A DNA stretch of 64,000 bases, taken from Craterilacuibacter sinensis (GTDB lineage Bacteria; Pseudomonadota; Gammaproteobacteria; Burkholderiales; Chromobacteriaceae). Numbering within the stretch: position 1 is the first letter of the stretch; the number at the start of each line of letters is the position of its first letter. The notes under the pieces were generated by a model, which worked only from the letters and a program-made list of their open reading frames with translations, did no database searches and was not told where the DNA came from. The stretch covers positions 28,759 through 92,758 of the forward strand of contig NZ_WSSB01000010.1 in the NCBI RefSeq assembly GCF_009831765.1, in the 5' to 3' direction. The position numbers and the translations under genes are program-made. Below are positions 47,443 to 58,175 of this stretch, one piece after another.

Positions 47443-47465
47443 GGCCATGAGCTTCGCGCTCACCA

Positions 47466-47514
47466 TGCAAAAGCCCCACGTCCGCCTTGCTAGGCGAACG
47501 TGGGGCTTTTTGCA
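47466..47514. terminator. bidirectional hairpin, terminator of sspAB on the minus strand
   Basis: Long arms (AAAAGCCCCACGT and ACGTGGGGCTTTT, plus CGCC/GGCG) around a 6-base loop. It lies 9 bases beyond the sspB stop, with T-runs on both sides. Confidence 0.85.
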
Positions 47515-47522
47515 AACAAGGC

Positions 47523-47954
47523 TTACTTGACGATGCGCAGGTTTGGCCGGCCAGTCGGGCGTGGCGGTTCGTCATCCGGCCCCTCTGCTGCCGCGTCCGG
47601 CAAGCCGGTCTGCGCTTCATCAGGCACGGCATGAAGGCCGCCTGCGGGTTCGACTTCAAACCCCATGCCCTCCCCGCTCTCGCGGGCAAAGATCGATATC
47701 ACATTACCAACTGGAATCCACAACTCGCGCGCCACGCCGCCGAAGCGGGCGGTAAACGAAATCCAGTCATTGTCTATCCTCAGCCCCTTGCAGGCCGATG
47801 CACTGATATTGAGCACGATTTCGTTGTTCTTGACGAACTCGAGCGGCACGCTGGTCTTCTCGTCCACCCATACGACAATATGCGGCGTATAGCTGTTGTC
47901 ATTGCACCATTCGTAAATGGCACGAACCATATAGGGTTTGGTGCTCGTACTCAT
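47523..47954 (-). CDS. sspB: ClpXP protease specificity-enhancing factor SspB
   Basis: A 143-residue adaptor. The folded N-terminal part (KPYMVRAIYEWCNDNSYTPHIVVWVD to FGGVARELWIPVGNVISIFARESGEGM) binds ssrA-tagged peptides. An acidic flexible linker leads to the C-terminal RPNLRIVK, the ClpX-docking peptide. It sits 10 bases after sspA, the usual order. Confidence 0.94.
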   Translation of the reverse strand: MSTSTKPYMVRAIYEWCNDNSYTPHIVVWVDEKTSVPLEFVKNNEIVLNISASACKGLRIDNDWISFTARFGGVARELWIPVGNVISIFARESGEGMGFEVEPAGGLHAVPDEAQTGLPDAAAEGPDDEPPRPTGRPNLRIVK

Positions 47955-47964
47955 CAGGCTTCCC

Positions 47965-48567
47965 TTACTTGCGCATCGCTTTTTCGGATGGAGTCAGCGA
48001 GTCGATAAAGGACTGGCGCTGGAAAATACGCTCGGCGTACTTGAGAATCGGCGAAGCATTGCGGCCCAGGTCGATATTGTAATGTTCCAGACGCCACAGT
48101 AGCGGCGCAATGGCCACGTCAATCATGGAGAACTCTTCACCCAGCACGAATTTCTGCTTGCTGAAGATAGGCGCAATCATGCTCAGACCTTCGCGGATCG
48201 CTTCACGCGCCTTGGCCGCTTCTTTCGGCGTCGCGCCGGCTTCCAGCGTTTTCACATGGCGGAACAGTTCCTGCTCGAAGCTGAACAGGAACAGGCGGGC
48301 ACGGGCGCGCATGACCGGATCGGCCGGCATCAGTTGCGGATGCGGGAAACGCTCGTCGATGTATTCGTTGATGATATTGGATTCATGCAGAATCAGATCG
48401 CGCTCGACCAGTACCGGCACTTCGTTATACGGGTTCATCACCGCCAGATCTTCCGGCTTGTTGTGCAGGTCCACGTCGATGATTTCGAAATCCATGCCCT
48501 TTTCGAACAGAACGATGCGGCAGCGCTGGCTGAATGGGCAGGTGGTGCCGGAATACAGAGTCATCAT
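47965..48567 (-). CDS. sspA: stringent starvation protein A (GST fold)
   Basis: A 200-residue GST-like protein. MMTLYSGTTCPFSQRCRIVLFEKGMDFEI is the thioredoxin-fold N-terminus, PYNEVPVLVERDLILHESNIINEYIDERFPHP the glutathione-site region, and the rest is helical. SspA binds RNA polymerase rather than acting as a transferase. AAGGATC precedes the start at 48567. An earlier ATG exists but lacks homology. Confidence 0.92.
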   Translation of the reverse strand: MMTLYSGTTCPFSQRCRIVLFEKGMDFEIIDVDLHNKPEDLAVMNPYNEVPVLVERDLILHESNIINEYIDERFPHPQLMPADPVMRARARLFLFSFEQELFRHVKTLEAGATPKEAAKAREAIREGLSMIAPIFSKQKFVLGEEFSMIDVAIAPLLWRLEHYNIDLGRNASPILKYAERIFQRQSFIDSLTPSEKAMRK

Positions 48568-48666
48568 GGCGCGTGATCCTTGTCTTGGTCTAACTGAAAC
48601 CAGACATTCTACCACCTGTCAACTACAAATAGCGAATCAAATAAGACAAACCATTGATACAAAAGA

Positions 48667-48696
48667 AAAAAGACGAGGGCAGCGCCCCCGTCTTTT
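48667..48696 (-). terminator. petABC terminator
   Basis: GACGGGGGC and GCCCTCGTC arms with one A-C mismatch, then a T-rich tract on the minus strand, about 25 bases past the petC stop. Confidence 0.8.
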
Positions 48697-48720
48697 CCGT
48701 TTTCAAAGCCTGAAAAGCGC

Positions 48721-49479
48721 TTAGTGCACGTCTTTCCAGTATTCCTTCTTCAGCAAGTAAGCCAGCGGCAACATCACCACAATCAGGAACAGCAAGACGA
48801 TATAGCCCAGCTGGTGGCGCTTGACCTGGGTAGGCTCACCCATAAACACCAGATAGTTGGTCAGATCGGCCATGCGGTGATCATACTCGGCGGTATTGGC
48901 CTTGCCGTTTTCCAGCTTGGTCAGGGTACCTGCCTTCACCAGTTCCAGCTTGGGCACATCATGCCCTTCGTGCTTCTCGTGCTTCAACACCTGCTCGCCC
49001 TGCCACTGGGCAAATACATGCGGCATGGCAGCCTTGTCGAATACCAGGTTGTTCCAGCCGGTTTCGCGGCTAGGGTCCTTATAGAAGCTGCGCATATAGC
49101 TGTACAGATAGTCAGCACCACGCGAGCGGGCAATCACCGACAGATCCGGCGGCGCAGCACCAAACCATGCAGCGGCATCGGCCTTGGTCATGGAGATTTT
49201 CATCGTGTCGCCGATCTTGGCACCCGGCGGCAGGATGTTGGCCTTGATTTGCTCTTCGCTCAGACCGATGTCCAGCAGACGGTTGTAACGCATGGCGTTG
49301 GCCGAGTGACAGGACAGGCAGTAGTTGGTGAACATCTGGGCACCGCGCTGCAAGCTTTCGGTGTCTTTCAGATTGATCGGCGCTTTGTCCAGAGGTACAC
49401 CGCCACCAGCCGCTACAGCAGTAGCAACCGGCAACGCGAGGACGGCGGCGGCGATCAGTTGTCGTATCGTCTTTTTCAT
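48721..49479 (-). CDS. petC: cytochrome c1 of the bc1 complex
   Basis: A 252-residue exported haem protein. Start MKKTIRQLIAAAVLALPVATAVA gives the signal peptide. The c-type haem site is NYCLSCHSANAMRYNRL, with an axial Met likely in the later AAMPHVFAQW. A C-terminal helix (LGYIVLLFLIVVMLPLAYLL) anchors it. It passes electrons from the Rieske protein to soluble cytochrome c. Last gene of petABC, 14 bases from petB. Confidence 0.95.
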   Translation of the reverse strand: MKKTIRQLIAAAVLALPVATAVAAGGGVPLDKAPINLKDTESLQRGAQMFTNYCLSCHSANAMRYNRLLDIGLSEEQIKANILPPGAKIGDTMKISMTKADAAAWFGAAPPDLSVIARSRGADYLYSYMRSFYKDPSRETGWNNLVFDKAAMPHVFAQWQGEQVLKHEKHEGHDVPKLELVKAGTLTKLENGKANTAEYDHRMADLTNYLVFMGEPTQVKRHQLGYIVLLFLIVVMLPLAYLLKKEYWKDVH

Positions 49480-49493
49480 ATCAGCCTCTCCCC

Positions 49494-50813
49494 TTACACG
49501 TACATCACAAACAACACCGAACCTGCCAGCGTCAGTGCCCACAGCAGCACGAAACGCACCTGGCGTGCAGGCGTCGACTCGGTCACACGATCCGGCACCG
49601 GAATGCTGCCCACATCGTTCTTGGTGTAGAACGGCATTGCCAGGAAGAACGCGAAGTAAATAAAGGACAGAACCTGAGCCACGATGGTACGTACGTCGGT
49701 AGACGGCAAAGCGCCCAGAATACCCAGACCGATAAAGGAGATCACGAACAACACCAGCGCAATCTTGAACTTCGGACCACGATAACGTACCGACTTGACC
49801 GGACTCTTATCCAGCCACGGCAGGAAGGCGATCAACACCACGGCGGCACCCATGCCCAGCACGCCCCAAACCTGGGTACCCAGGAAGGACGGAATCGCAC
49901 GCAAAATGGCGTAGAACGGAGTGAAGTACCATACCGGCGCGATATGTGCAGGGGTCTTCAGCGGGTCAGCCGGATCGAAGTTAGGCGCTTCCAGGAAGTA
50001 GCCACCACCTTCAGGGGCAAAGAACAGGATAGCCGAGAACACGATCAGGAATACCACCACACCCAGCACATCCTTGACGGTGTAGTAAGGATGGAATGGG
50101 ATGCCGTCCAGCGGGATGTGGGTGATCGGATCCTTGTTCTTCTTGATCTCGACGCCGTCCGGGTTGTTGGAACCCACTTCGTGCAGGGCGATCAGGTGGG
50201 CTACCACCAGCGCCAGCAGGATCAGCGGTACGGCAATCACGTGCAAGGCAAAGAAACGGTTGAGCGTGGCATCGGACACCACATAGTCACCACGAATCCA
50301 CACCGACAGATCAGGACCGATCACTGGGATGGAGCCGAACAGGTTCACGATCACCTGTGCGCCCCAGAACGACATCTGGCCCCATGGCAACAGATAGCCC
50401 ATAAACGCTTCGGCCATCAGGCACAGGAAGATCAGCGTGCCAAACACCCATACCAGCTCGCGCGGCTGCTTGTACGAGCCGTAGATCAGCCCGCGGAACA
50501 TATGCAGATAGACCACCACAAAGAACATGGAGGCGCCGGTCGAGTGCATGTAGCGGATGATCCAGCCACCGCCCACATCGCGCATGATGTATTCAACAGA
50601 CATGAACGCCGAAGCCGCATCCGGCTTGTAGTTCATGGTCAGGAAAATACCGGTGACAATCTGGATCACCAGTACCAGCATTGCCAGCGAACCGAAGAAG
50701 TACCAGAAGTTGAAGTTCTTCGGCGCGTAATATTCGGTAACGTGCTCTTTCATCATCGACGACAGCGGGAAGCGCTCGTCGACCCAATTAAGGAGGGCTT
50801 TTCCTTTGCTCAT
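49494..50813 (-). CDS. petB: cytochrome b of the bc1 complex
   Basis: A 439-residue eight-helix cytochrome b. It has GWIIRYMHSTGASMFFVVVYLHMFRG and a second His pair in FFALHVIAVPLILLALVVAHLIALHE for the two b haems. The Qo-site motif is read as DPLKTPAHIAPVWYFTPFYAILRAIP. It oxidises ubiquinol and moves protons. The C-terminus is a hydrophobic ALTLAGSVLFVMYV. It lies 17 bases after petA. Confidence 0.96.
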   Translation of the reverse strand: MSKGKALLNWVDERFPLSSMMKEHVTEYYAPKNFNFWYFFGSLAMLVLVIQIVTGIFLTMNYKPDAASAFMSVEYIMRDVGGGWIIRYMHSTGASMFFVVVYLHMFRGLIYGSYKQPRELVWVFGTLIFLCLMAEAFMGYLLPWGQMSFWGAQVIVNLFGSIPVIGPDLSVWIRGDYVVSDATLNRFFALHVIAVPLILLALVVAHLIALHEVGSNNPDGVEIKKNKDPITHIPLDGIPFHPYYTVKDVLGVVVFLIVFSAILFFAPEGGGYFLEAPNFDPADPLKTPAHIAPVWYFTPFYAILRAIPSFLGTQVWGVLGMGAAVVLIAFLPWLDKSPVKSVRYRGPKFKIALVLFVISFIGLGILGALPSTDVRTIVAQVLSFIYFAFFLAMPFYTKNDVGSIPVPDRVTESTPARQVRFVLLWALTLAGSVLFVMYV

Positions 50814-50830
50814 TTTCTTGTCTTCCCCTG

Positions 50831-51415
50831 TTATTTGTCGTCGCCGACCAAGAGCCGGGTGTCGGTGAGGTATTTGTGCGGCGGAATTTCCAGATTGATT
50901 GGCGCCGGCACCCCCTTGTACACACGGGCAGCCAGGTCAAACTTCGAGCCATGGCACGGGCAGTAGAAACCGCCCACCCACTGTGGCCCCAAATCTGCCG
51001 GCGCGAGGTCGGGACGGTAGGTTGGCGAACAACCCAGATGGGTACAAATACCGACAGCAACCAGAATTTCCGGCTTGATCGAGCGGAACTCGTTCTTGCA
51101 GTAGGCCGGTTGCTGGTTGGTGTCGGAATTCGGGTCGACCATCTGACCATTCAGGCCAGGCAGGGCTTTTAGCTGCTCCGGCGTACGCGACAACACCCAA
51201 ACCGGCTTGCCGCGCCATTCGACGTTAATCTTCTGGCCAGGCTCTAACTTGCTGATATCGACCTCTACCGGTGCGCCAGCCGCTTTTGCCCGTTCAGACG
51301 GAAAAAAACTCATCAGAAATGGCGTAGCGACCCCTACTGCGGCCACGCCCCCAACAGCGCTGGTGGCGACCGTCAGGAAACGACGGCGCCCCGTATCGAC
51401 TTGCTGCTCACTCAT
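50831..51415 (-). CDS. petA: ubiquinol-cytochrome c reductase Rieske iron-sulfur subunit
   Basis: A 194-residue Rieske protein. A twin-arginine anchor (TGRRRFLTVATSAVGGVAAVG) is followed by the [2Fe-2S] domain with CTHLGCSP and CPCHGSKFD. The usual Pro loop and disulfide cysteines are present. Start MSEQQVDTG at 51413-51415; an ATG six codons upstream is less likely. First gene of petABC. The 117 bases upstream contain the promoter region, with no clear motif seen. Confidence 0.95.
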   Translation of the reverse strand: MSEQQVDTGRRRFLTVATSAVGGVAAVGVATPFLMSFFPSERAKAAGAPVEVDISKLEPGQKINVEWRGKPVWVLSRTPEQLKALPGLNGQMVDPNSDTNQQPAYCKNEFRSIKPEILVAVGICTHLGCSPTYRPDLAPADLGPQWVGGFYCPCHGSKFDLAARVYKGVPAPINLEIPPHKYLTDTRLLVGDDK

Positions 51416-51532
51416 TACGTCGTCCTCAAACAATGGAAACCGAGCTTATTAACCTCGTGAGTTTACCTTATTCCTTGCAGGGACTTGAAGTGATTATGCA
51501 AATAAATTGTGCGCTGCTTTTAAAAATTTCAT

Positions 51533-52279
51533 TCATATAGGATTGCTGATTTCGACATACTCCACCTCGAGCCCCGTCATCGCAGACAGATGTACACCCA
51601 GCGCCTGTATGCCGTAGCGCTCCGAAGCATGATGACCCGCCGCAATAAACACCACCCCGCTTTCCCTTGCCTGATGGGTGTTTTGCTCGGAAACCTCACC
51701 AGTCACGAAGGCATCGACGCCCAGCGCAATCGCGTCACCGAACATGCCTTGCGCGCCGCCACTACACCACGCCACCCGCTTGATCATCGCGCCCTCATCG
51801 CCCAGCAACACCGCCTCGCGCCCAAGCCCGGCAGAAATGCTTTTTGCAAAATTAGCCGCACTCTGTGCCTCAGGCAGATGACCATGCCACAACAAATTTT
51901 GCTCACCGCCCTGCCCGTCGGCGACACAGCCCAGCCGCGCGCCCAGTTGCGCGTTATTGCCCAGTTCGGCATGTCCGTCCAACGGCAAATGATAGGCAAT
52001 CAGGCTGATATCGTGCGCCAGCAAGCTGGCGATGCGCGCACGCTTGATGCCGGTAATACGACTATCCTCGTTTTTCCAGAAATAACCGTGATGCACCAAA
52101 ATGACATCCGCCTTGCGCTCGATGGCAGCATCGATCAGCGCCTGCGACGCAGTCACCCCGCACACCACGCGCCTCACCTCGGCCCGGCCTTCAATCTGCA
52201 AGCCGTTGGGTGCATAGTCCTTGAAGCGCCACGGCTCAAGCCAGGCGTCTAGCGTGCGTATCAGTTCGGTCAGTTGCAT
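51533..52279 (-). CDS. Nif3-like dinuclear metal-centre protein
   Basis: A 248-residue Nif3/YbgI-family protein. MQLTELIRTLDAWLEPWRFKDYAPNGLQIEG, the metal ligands in DVILVHHGYFW and LIAYHLPLDGHAELGNNAQLG, and the C-terminal VTGEVSEQNTHQARESGVVFIAAGHHASERYG are the family pattern. AGGAGACC precedes the ATG at 52277-52279. It forms a hexameric toroid in relatives; the reaction is not settled. Confidence 0.9.
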   Translation of the reverse strand: MQLTELIRTLDAWLEPWRFKDYAPNGLQIEGRAEVRRVVCGVTASQALIDAAIERKADVILVHHGYFWKNEDSRITGIKRARIASLLAHDISLIAYHLPLDGHAELGNNAQLGARLGCVADGQGGEQNLLWHGHLPEAQSAANFAKSISAGLGREAVLLGDEGAMIKRVAWCSGGAQGMFGDAIALGVDAFVTGEVSEQNTHQARESGVVFIAAGHHASERYGIQALGVHLSAMTGLEVEYVEISNPI

Positions 52280-52309
52280 ACAGGTCTCCTCTGGAAAAAC
52301 AGATTGTAC

Positions 52310-52400
52310 TCGGGGAGCGGGGAACCGGGATCCGTGAGTTGCCACGGTCTGGCTTAAGCAGCACACCGAGTCCCAGATCCCTAATCCCGTGTCCCGAATC
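52310..52400. repeat. inverted pair of heptanucleotide repeats (second locus)
   Basis: A G-rich stretch with a 7-base beat (CGGGGAG, CGGGGAA, CCGGGAT at 52312-52332) faces a C-rich stretch (GAGTCCC, AGATCCC, TAATCCC, GTGTCCC at about 52367-52395). The arms can pair. Same family as 16789-16883 and 63957-64000. Confidence 0.5.
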
Positions 52401-52406
52401 TAAAAA

Positions 52407-52432
52407 GCCCCCGCCGGTTTCCCGACGGGGGC
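52407..52432 (-). terminator. groESL terminator
   Basis: GCCCCCGTCGG-GAAA-CCGGCGGGGGC on the minus strand with one mismatch pair, followed by five T residues, 36 bases past the groEL stop. Confidence 0.9.
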
Positions 52433-52467
52433 TTTGATCTTTCAGGCTGGATTGCCCGAACGGCTGA

Positions 52468-54141
<1,674 letters not shown>

Positions 54142-54171
54142 TTACGTAACGGGGTCGGGGCGCGAAGCGTC

Positions 54172-54459
54172 TTACTCGACAATACCCATCACGTCTTCTT
54201 CGCGCATCACGATGACTTCTTCGCCATCCAGCTTCACGGTCTGGCCGGCATACTTGCCGAACAACACCTTGTCGCCAACTTTCAGCTCCAGACCACGACG
54301 CTCGCCGTTGTCCAGAACTTTGCCGTTACCGACAGCGAGAACTTCGCCCATGTCCGGTTTTTCAACAGCGGAACTGGCCAGAACAATACCGGATGCCGTT
54401 TTTTCTTCGGCTTCGAGACGCTTGATAACAACACGATCATGCAGAGGGCGGATTGCCAT
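54172..54459 (-). CDS. groS: 10 kDa co-chaperonin GroES
   Basis: A 95-residue co-chaperonin: [27 protein letters not shown], the mobile loop, then [27 protein letters not shown] and ending [15 protein letters not shown] precedes the ATG. First gene of the groESL operon, 60 bases upstream of groEL. Confidence 0.98.
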   Translation of the reverse strand: MAIRPLHDRVVIKRLEAEEKTASGIVLASSAVEKPDMGEVLAVGNGKVLDNGERRGLELKVGDKVLFGKYAGQTVKLDGEEVIVMREEDVMGIVE

Positions 54460-54532
54460 TGTTCACTCCTGAAATTTGCAGTGGCGGAAGTGGGTTTGAA
54501 ACCATGTAAAGCAGTACCTAGAGACACCGGCA

Positions 54533-54559
54533 TTAGCACTCGGCGCCTACGAGTGCTAA
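54533..54559. promoter_or_regulatory. CIRCE operator of groESL
   Basis: TTAGCACTC-N9-GAGTGCTAA is a perfect CIRCE element, bound by the HrcA repressor. It lies 74-100 bases upstream of the groES start. It indicates HrcA control of the chaperonin operon; hrcA is not in the window. Confidence 0.95.
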
Positions 54560-54752
54560 TGGTAAGGACGGGGAGGAGGGTTTTCAAGGGGGCAAGATGA
54601 GATTTAGCAAGATCAGACTGCCGACAAAGAGCAAGACGTACTCTCAAATCATTGATATTGCGTAGTGCCATGCCCTAAAAAATGTTTCTCAGTATAAATA
54701 CGGATACCTCAAATCAGTAAAATGCTGTTAGAATAATTTTAAACTTAATGTA
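54560..54752. other. intergenic region between groES promoter and gfcA-like promoter
   Basis: AT-rich in its right half. The groESL promoter should lie near 54560-54620 reading left (CTTGAAA occurs on the minus strand, but with no well-spaced -10). No gene is supported. Confidence 0.5.
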
Positions 54753-54780
54753 TTGACATGCGCATAAGCTAGTCTACTTT
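54753..54780 (+). promoter_or_regulatory. candidate sigma70 promoter of the gfcA-like/exopolysaccharide locus
   Basis: TTGACA (54753-54758), 16-base spacer, TACTTT (54775-54780). The leader would be about 130 bases, long for a small exported protein, so regulation in the leader is possible. Confidence 0.5.
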
Positions 54781-54919
54781 GCAGGTACTCACTTGATAGC
54801 CAAAGCAGAATTGCAATCTAGAACATTCCCCCTTAGCGTCTCGAGCAAAAAAATTCCAAATGAATTATTCTGCAATGGCTGCCACGCAGCTTACTCCCAT
54901 TTTTGATAGGTATATTCAT

Positions 54920-55186
54920 ATGAAAAAGACCCTGACCTTGGCCCTGGTGGCCAGCCTGTTCTCCATTTCCGCCCTGGCGGCACCAGTGGCGCCTGCTGCG
55001 GCCGCAGGAACAACAACAGCAGGCGCCACTGGTGCCGCGGCCACCACTACCGCCGCAACTACGGCTGTTGCCAGCACCGCAGCAGTTGCCGGCCTGAGCA
55101 CCACCGCTCTGGTTGCTGTTGGCGCTACTGTTGCTGCCATTGGCGTTGCGGCATCCGACAACAACTCGTCTACCAGCCACCACTAA
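54920..55186 (+). CDS. GfcA-like Ala/Thr-rich small exported protein
   Basis: An 88-residue protein. Start at 54920, MKKTLTLALVASLFSISALA, is a clean signal peptide. The mature part is almost only Ala, Thr, Val and Gly (AAGTTTAGATGAAATTTAAT), then a hydrophobic LVAVGATVAAIGVAASDN segment and an SSTSHH end. Layout and composition resemble GfcA (YmcD) of the E. coli group-4 capsule operon gfcABCDE-etp-etk, and the downstream YjbH and Wza-like genes support that. Role in capsule assembly is not known even for GfcA. Confidence 0.65.
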   Translation: MKKTLTLALVASLFSISALAAPVAPAAAAGTTTAGATGAAATTTAATTAVASTAAVAGLSTTALVAVGATVAAIGVAASDNNSSTSHH

Positions 55187-55201
55187 ACCATCGCAGTATT
55201 C

Positions 55202-55240
55202 AGTCAGGCTGGGCCGCAATAAATGTGACTCAGCCTTTTG
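55202..55240 (+). terminator. weak hairpin between gfcA-like gene and yjbH-PAP2 gene
   Basis: AGGCTG and CAGCCT form a 6-base stem with a loop of about 20 bases, followed by TTTTG. It could be a partial terminator that lowers expression of the large genes relative to the small first gene. Confidence 0.35.
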
Positions 55241-55264
55241 CATGCCCGAAATACGAAGTGCCCC

Positions 55265-58090
55265 GTGTCCAAACATTACGTCCTTAGCAGCGCCACCCTC
55301 CTGTTTTCCAGTCTAGCCATGGCTGCGCCCAATATGGGCGGGCAGGATGGCTATATCAATATGCCCAGCGCCTATACCGGGCAGGATGGCACATGGAGCA
55401 TAGGCTACAGCCAGGACAAGCCTTACAGCACGCTATGGACCTCGGTGACGCTGTTCCCGGCACTGCAGATGACCGGGCGTTACGTCAGTATCGCCGGCAT
55501 CAGCGGTTTTGAAGAAGATCATGCCGGGCATAACACCTATGGCGACTACAAGGACAAGGTGTTCGATGCCAAGCTGCAACTCTGGCCCGAAGGCGAATTC
55601 AGCCCAGCCATTGCGCTCGGACGCACCGACCTGTTCGGCACAGGTCTGTTTCGCAGCAACTACCTCGCCCTGAGCAAGCGCTTCGACACACTGGAAACCA
55701 GTATCGGCTACGGAGATGGCCGTATTGACGGTGCTTTTGCCGGACTGCGCTGGACACCGCGCGACTACGCCAACTGGGCACTGGTCGCCGAATACGATGC
55801 CCGAGACTATCAGGGTGACCACCGCGCCAGCGAAACCTTCGCCAGCGAGCGCAGCAAGGGCGTCAAGGCCGGCGTCGAGTACCGCTGGGGCTGGTTGTCG
55901 CTACAGGCGGCACATCAAGCCAGCCACGCCGCGATCAACGCCATGGTCAATATTCCGCTGAACGAGCGTGAATTTGTCCCCCATATTTACGAGCCGCCCA
56001 TTTTCGCGCCCAAAGCGTTGCCGCAACGCCCCAGCGCCGAACAGTGGCGCAGCGACCCGGCTTATGCTCAGGCTCTGCAACGCGTACTGCACCAACAGGA
56101 CTACACCCTGGTCAGCCTGTCCTACCGCAATGGCACGCTGCACATGAATTTGTCCAATAGCCGCATTTCGGACATGGGCCGTGCCGTCGGGCGGGCCGTC
56201 CGCACCGCGCTGTATTACATGCCGCAGCAAACCCGCCGCATCAAGGTCACCTACACCGAACTCGATCTGCCGCTTGGCCATTACGAATTTTTCGATATCG
56301 GCGCATTAAATGACTATCTGGCCGGACGCATAGACCGCCAGCGCTTTCGCGATTTTGTTCTGGCACGCCCGGGCAACCCCCAGGACAAAATCGAGCACAC
56401 TGATGATGGCGGCTCTTTGCAAGCCGGCCTGGCCGATGATAACGGGCTGGCGGTGCTGATGTCGGAAGATGGCGATATGGTGCAACTGCGTAAACAGGAC
56501 AGCCTGCTTAACCGCTTCAAGGTCGCCCCCCGTCTGGGCTTTTACTTCAATGACCCCAGCGGGGCGCTCAAGTATGACCTTTCAGCCGCCGCCAACTTCG
56601 ATCGGCGCCTGGCACAGGGCATGTATTTCAACAGTACCTTGTCGGCTACTTTGCTCGAAGATGTCAGCGATGTGACACAAGCTTCCAATAGCACACTACC
56701 CCATGTGCGCAGCGATATTGCCGAGTACAAAAAGGGCGGGCGCATCAAGCTGCAAAAGGCAGTCGTTAACCAGTATTTCAAGCCGGCAGGAGAATGGTAC
56801 GGCCGCGTCTCGGGCGGCCTGTACGAGGAAATGTTTGCCGGCGCGGGTGGCCAGTTGCTGTACGCCCCGTTCGACAAACGCTGGGCCGCCGATATCGCGG
56901 TCGATGCCTTGCGCCAGCGCGACTATCAGGGCTGGATAGGGATGCGCGACTACGACACGGTCACCGCCATCGGCTCGCTGCATTACCGCCTCCCCTACGA
57001 AACGACCGCCACCTTGCGCGCCGGGCGTTTTCTGGCCAAAGACCTAGGTGCGCGTTTCGAGATCAAGCGCCGTTTCCGCTCCGGCTTTGAAGTGGGCGCC
57101 TGGTATACCCGCACCGACGGCGAAGACATCACCAGCCCCGGCACGCCCAGTTCGCCCTACTTCGACAAGGGCATCTTCTTCCGCATGCCGCTGCATGCAC
57201 TGCTGCCGCAAGACAACCGCTCGCGTGCCAACTTCGCCATCTCGCCATGGACACGCGATGTCGGCCAAATGGTAAGCAGCACGGGCGATCTTTACCCCAT
57301 GGTCGAGTCCGGCGAGCTGACACTACATAGCGCCGACGGGCTGGGCAATTTTTCCGAGCGAGTCGACGAACTGGACCACCCTGCCGTTGCCCGGCCGATA
57401 GAACGCATCACGCCATGGCCAAACGTGAAGCTGCGACTGGACGACTCGGGCAGTGCCTTCCCGCGCCTGTCCGAATTAGGCAACACCGTATTCTGGTCTG
57501 GCGTCACCATCGGACTGGCTTCACTGGCCGACGAAAAATGGCGGGACAAGCTGGCCGGCCATGAAGACAACCGCGGCATCAAGGCATGGGACAAGCTGGG
57601 CAAGGCCGCTCCCTTGCTGGCAGTAGGTGGTGCCGGCATGGCACTGGCACTTGGCGACAGCAAACTGCAGAACACCGGGTTTATTGCCTTGCAATCGGCC
57701 GCTGTGGCAGGCGGAGGCAGCATGTTGCTCAAACAGGCATTCAACCGTGCACGCCCGGATGAAGGTCAAGGCCACTGGAGCCGGCAAGATGCAAGCCAGT
57801 CGCGTAGCGACAGCAGCTTTCCATCCAACCATGCCTCAGTGACGTTCGGCGCAATCACGCCGTTTGCCGCCGAATACCGTGCACCCTGGCTATATGGTGT
57901 TGCTGGTATTACCTCGCTCGGACGCACAGCCAAAAGCAAACACTGGGTCTCGGATATCGCCGCCGGCGGCCTGCTCGGCTATGCGACGGGCAAATGGTTA
58001 TGGAGCGCACAGCGCGAGCGCGGCCGTTACCAGCCCATCTTCGATTTAGGCCCCGGCTACGCCGGTGTCAAAGTTGATGCCCGCTATTAA
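55265..58090 (+). CDS. YjbH-type outer-membrane protein fused to a PAP2 phosphatase
   Basis: A 941-residue protein. GTG at 55265 (VSKHYVLSSATLLFSSLAMA) gives a normal signal peptide. Residues about 25-690 form a YjbH/GfcD-like barrel-type protein (MGGQDGYINMPSAYTGQDG, SLSYRNGTLHMNLSNSRISD, GRFLAKDLGARFEIKRRF). The last 230 residues are a PAP2 domain with KQAFNRARP (823-831), PSNH (853-856) and R887-x5-H893-x3-D897, the phosphatase triad. YjbH proteins serve exopolysaccharide export; the attached phosphatase could act on a lipid-diphosphate or sugar phosphate in the periplasm. Fusion of the two is unusual. Confidence 0.8.
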   Translation: MSKHYVLSSATLLFSSLAMAAPNMGGQDGYINMPSAYTGQDGTWSIGYSQDKPYSTLWTSVTLFPALQMTGRYVSIAGISGFEEDHAGHNTYGDYKDKVFDAKLQLWPEGEFSPAIALGRTDLFGTGLFRSNYLALSKRFDTLETSIGYGDGRIDGAFAGLRWTPRDYANWALVAEYDARDYQGDHRASETFASERSKGVKAGVEYRWGWLSLQAAHQASHAAINAMVNIPLNEREFVPHIYEPPIFAPKALPQRPSAEQWRSDPAYAQALQRVLHQQDYTLVSLSYRNGTLHMNLSNSRISDMGRAVGRAVRTALYYMPQQTRRIKVTYTELDLPLGHYEFFDIGALNDYLAGRIDRQRFRDFVLARPGNPQDKIEHTDDGGSLQAGLADDNGLAVLMSEDGDMVQLRKQDSLLNRFKVAPRLGFYFNDPSGALKYDLSAAANFDRRLAQGMYFNSTLSATLLEDVSDVTQASNSTLPHVRSDIAEYKKGGRIKLQKAVVNQYFKPAGEWYGRVSGGLYEEMFAGAGGQLLYAPFDKRWAADIAVDALRQRDYQGWIGMRDYDTVTAIGSLHYRLPYETTATLRAGRFLAKDLGARFEIKRRFRSGFEVGAWYTRTDGEDITSPGTPSSPYFDKGIFFRMPLHALLPQDNRSRANFAISPWTRDVGQMVSSTGDLYPMVESGELTLHSADGLGNFSERVDELDHPAVARPIERITPWPNVKLRLDDSGSAFPRLSELGNTVFWSGVTIGLASLADEKWRDKLAGHEDNRGIKAWDKLGKAAPLLAVGGAGMALALGDSKLQNTGFIALQSAAVAGGGSMLLKQAFNRARPDEGQGHWSRQDASQSRSDSSFPSNHASVTFGAITPFAAEYRAPWLYGVAGITSLGRTAKSKHWVSDIAAGGLLGYATGKWLWSAQRERGRYQPIFDLGPGYAGVKVDARY

Positions 58091-58175
58091 CACCAAGGTT
58101 TCAAGCATAAAACAATACGATTTTCATCTTTGATTCGCGGCCTAGTAGGTCGCTCGCTTTAAAAGGGTTTTTTAG

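Noticed and set aside
54560..54620. Heat-shock sigma32 promoter for groESL (CTTGAAA with CCCCGT on the minus strand)
   Set aside because: The spacing is only about 8 bases, too short for sigma32; CIRCE is the clear control element.
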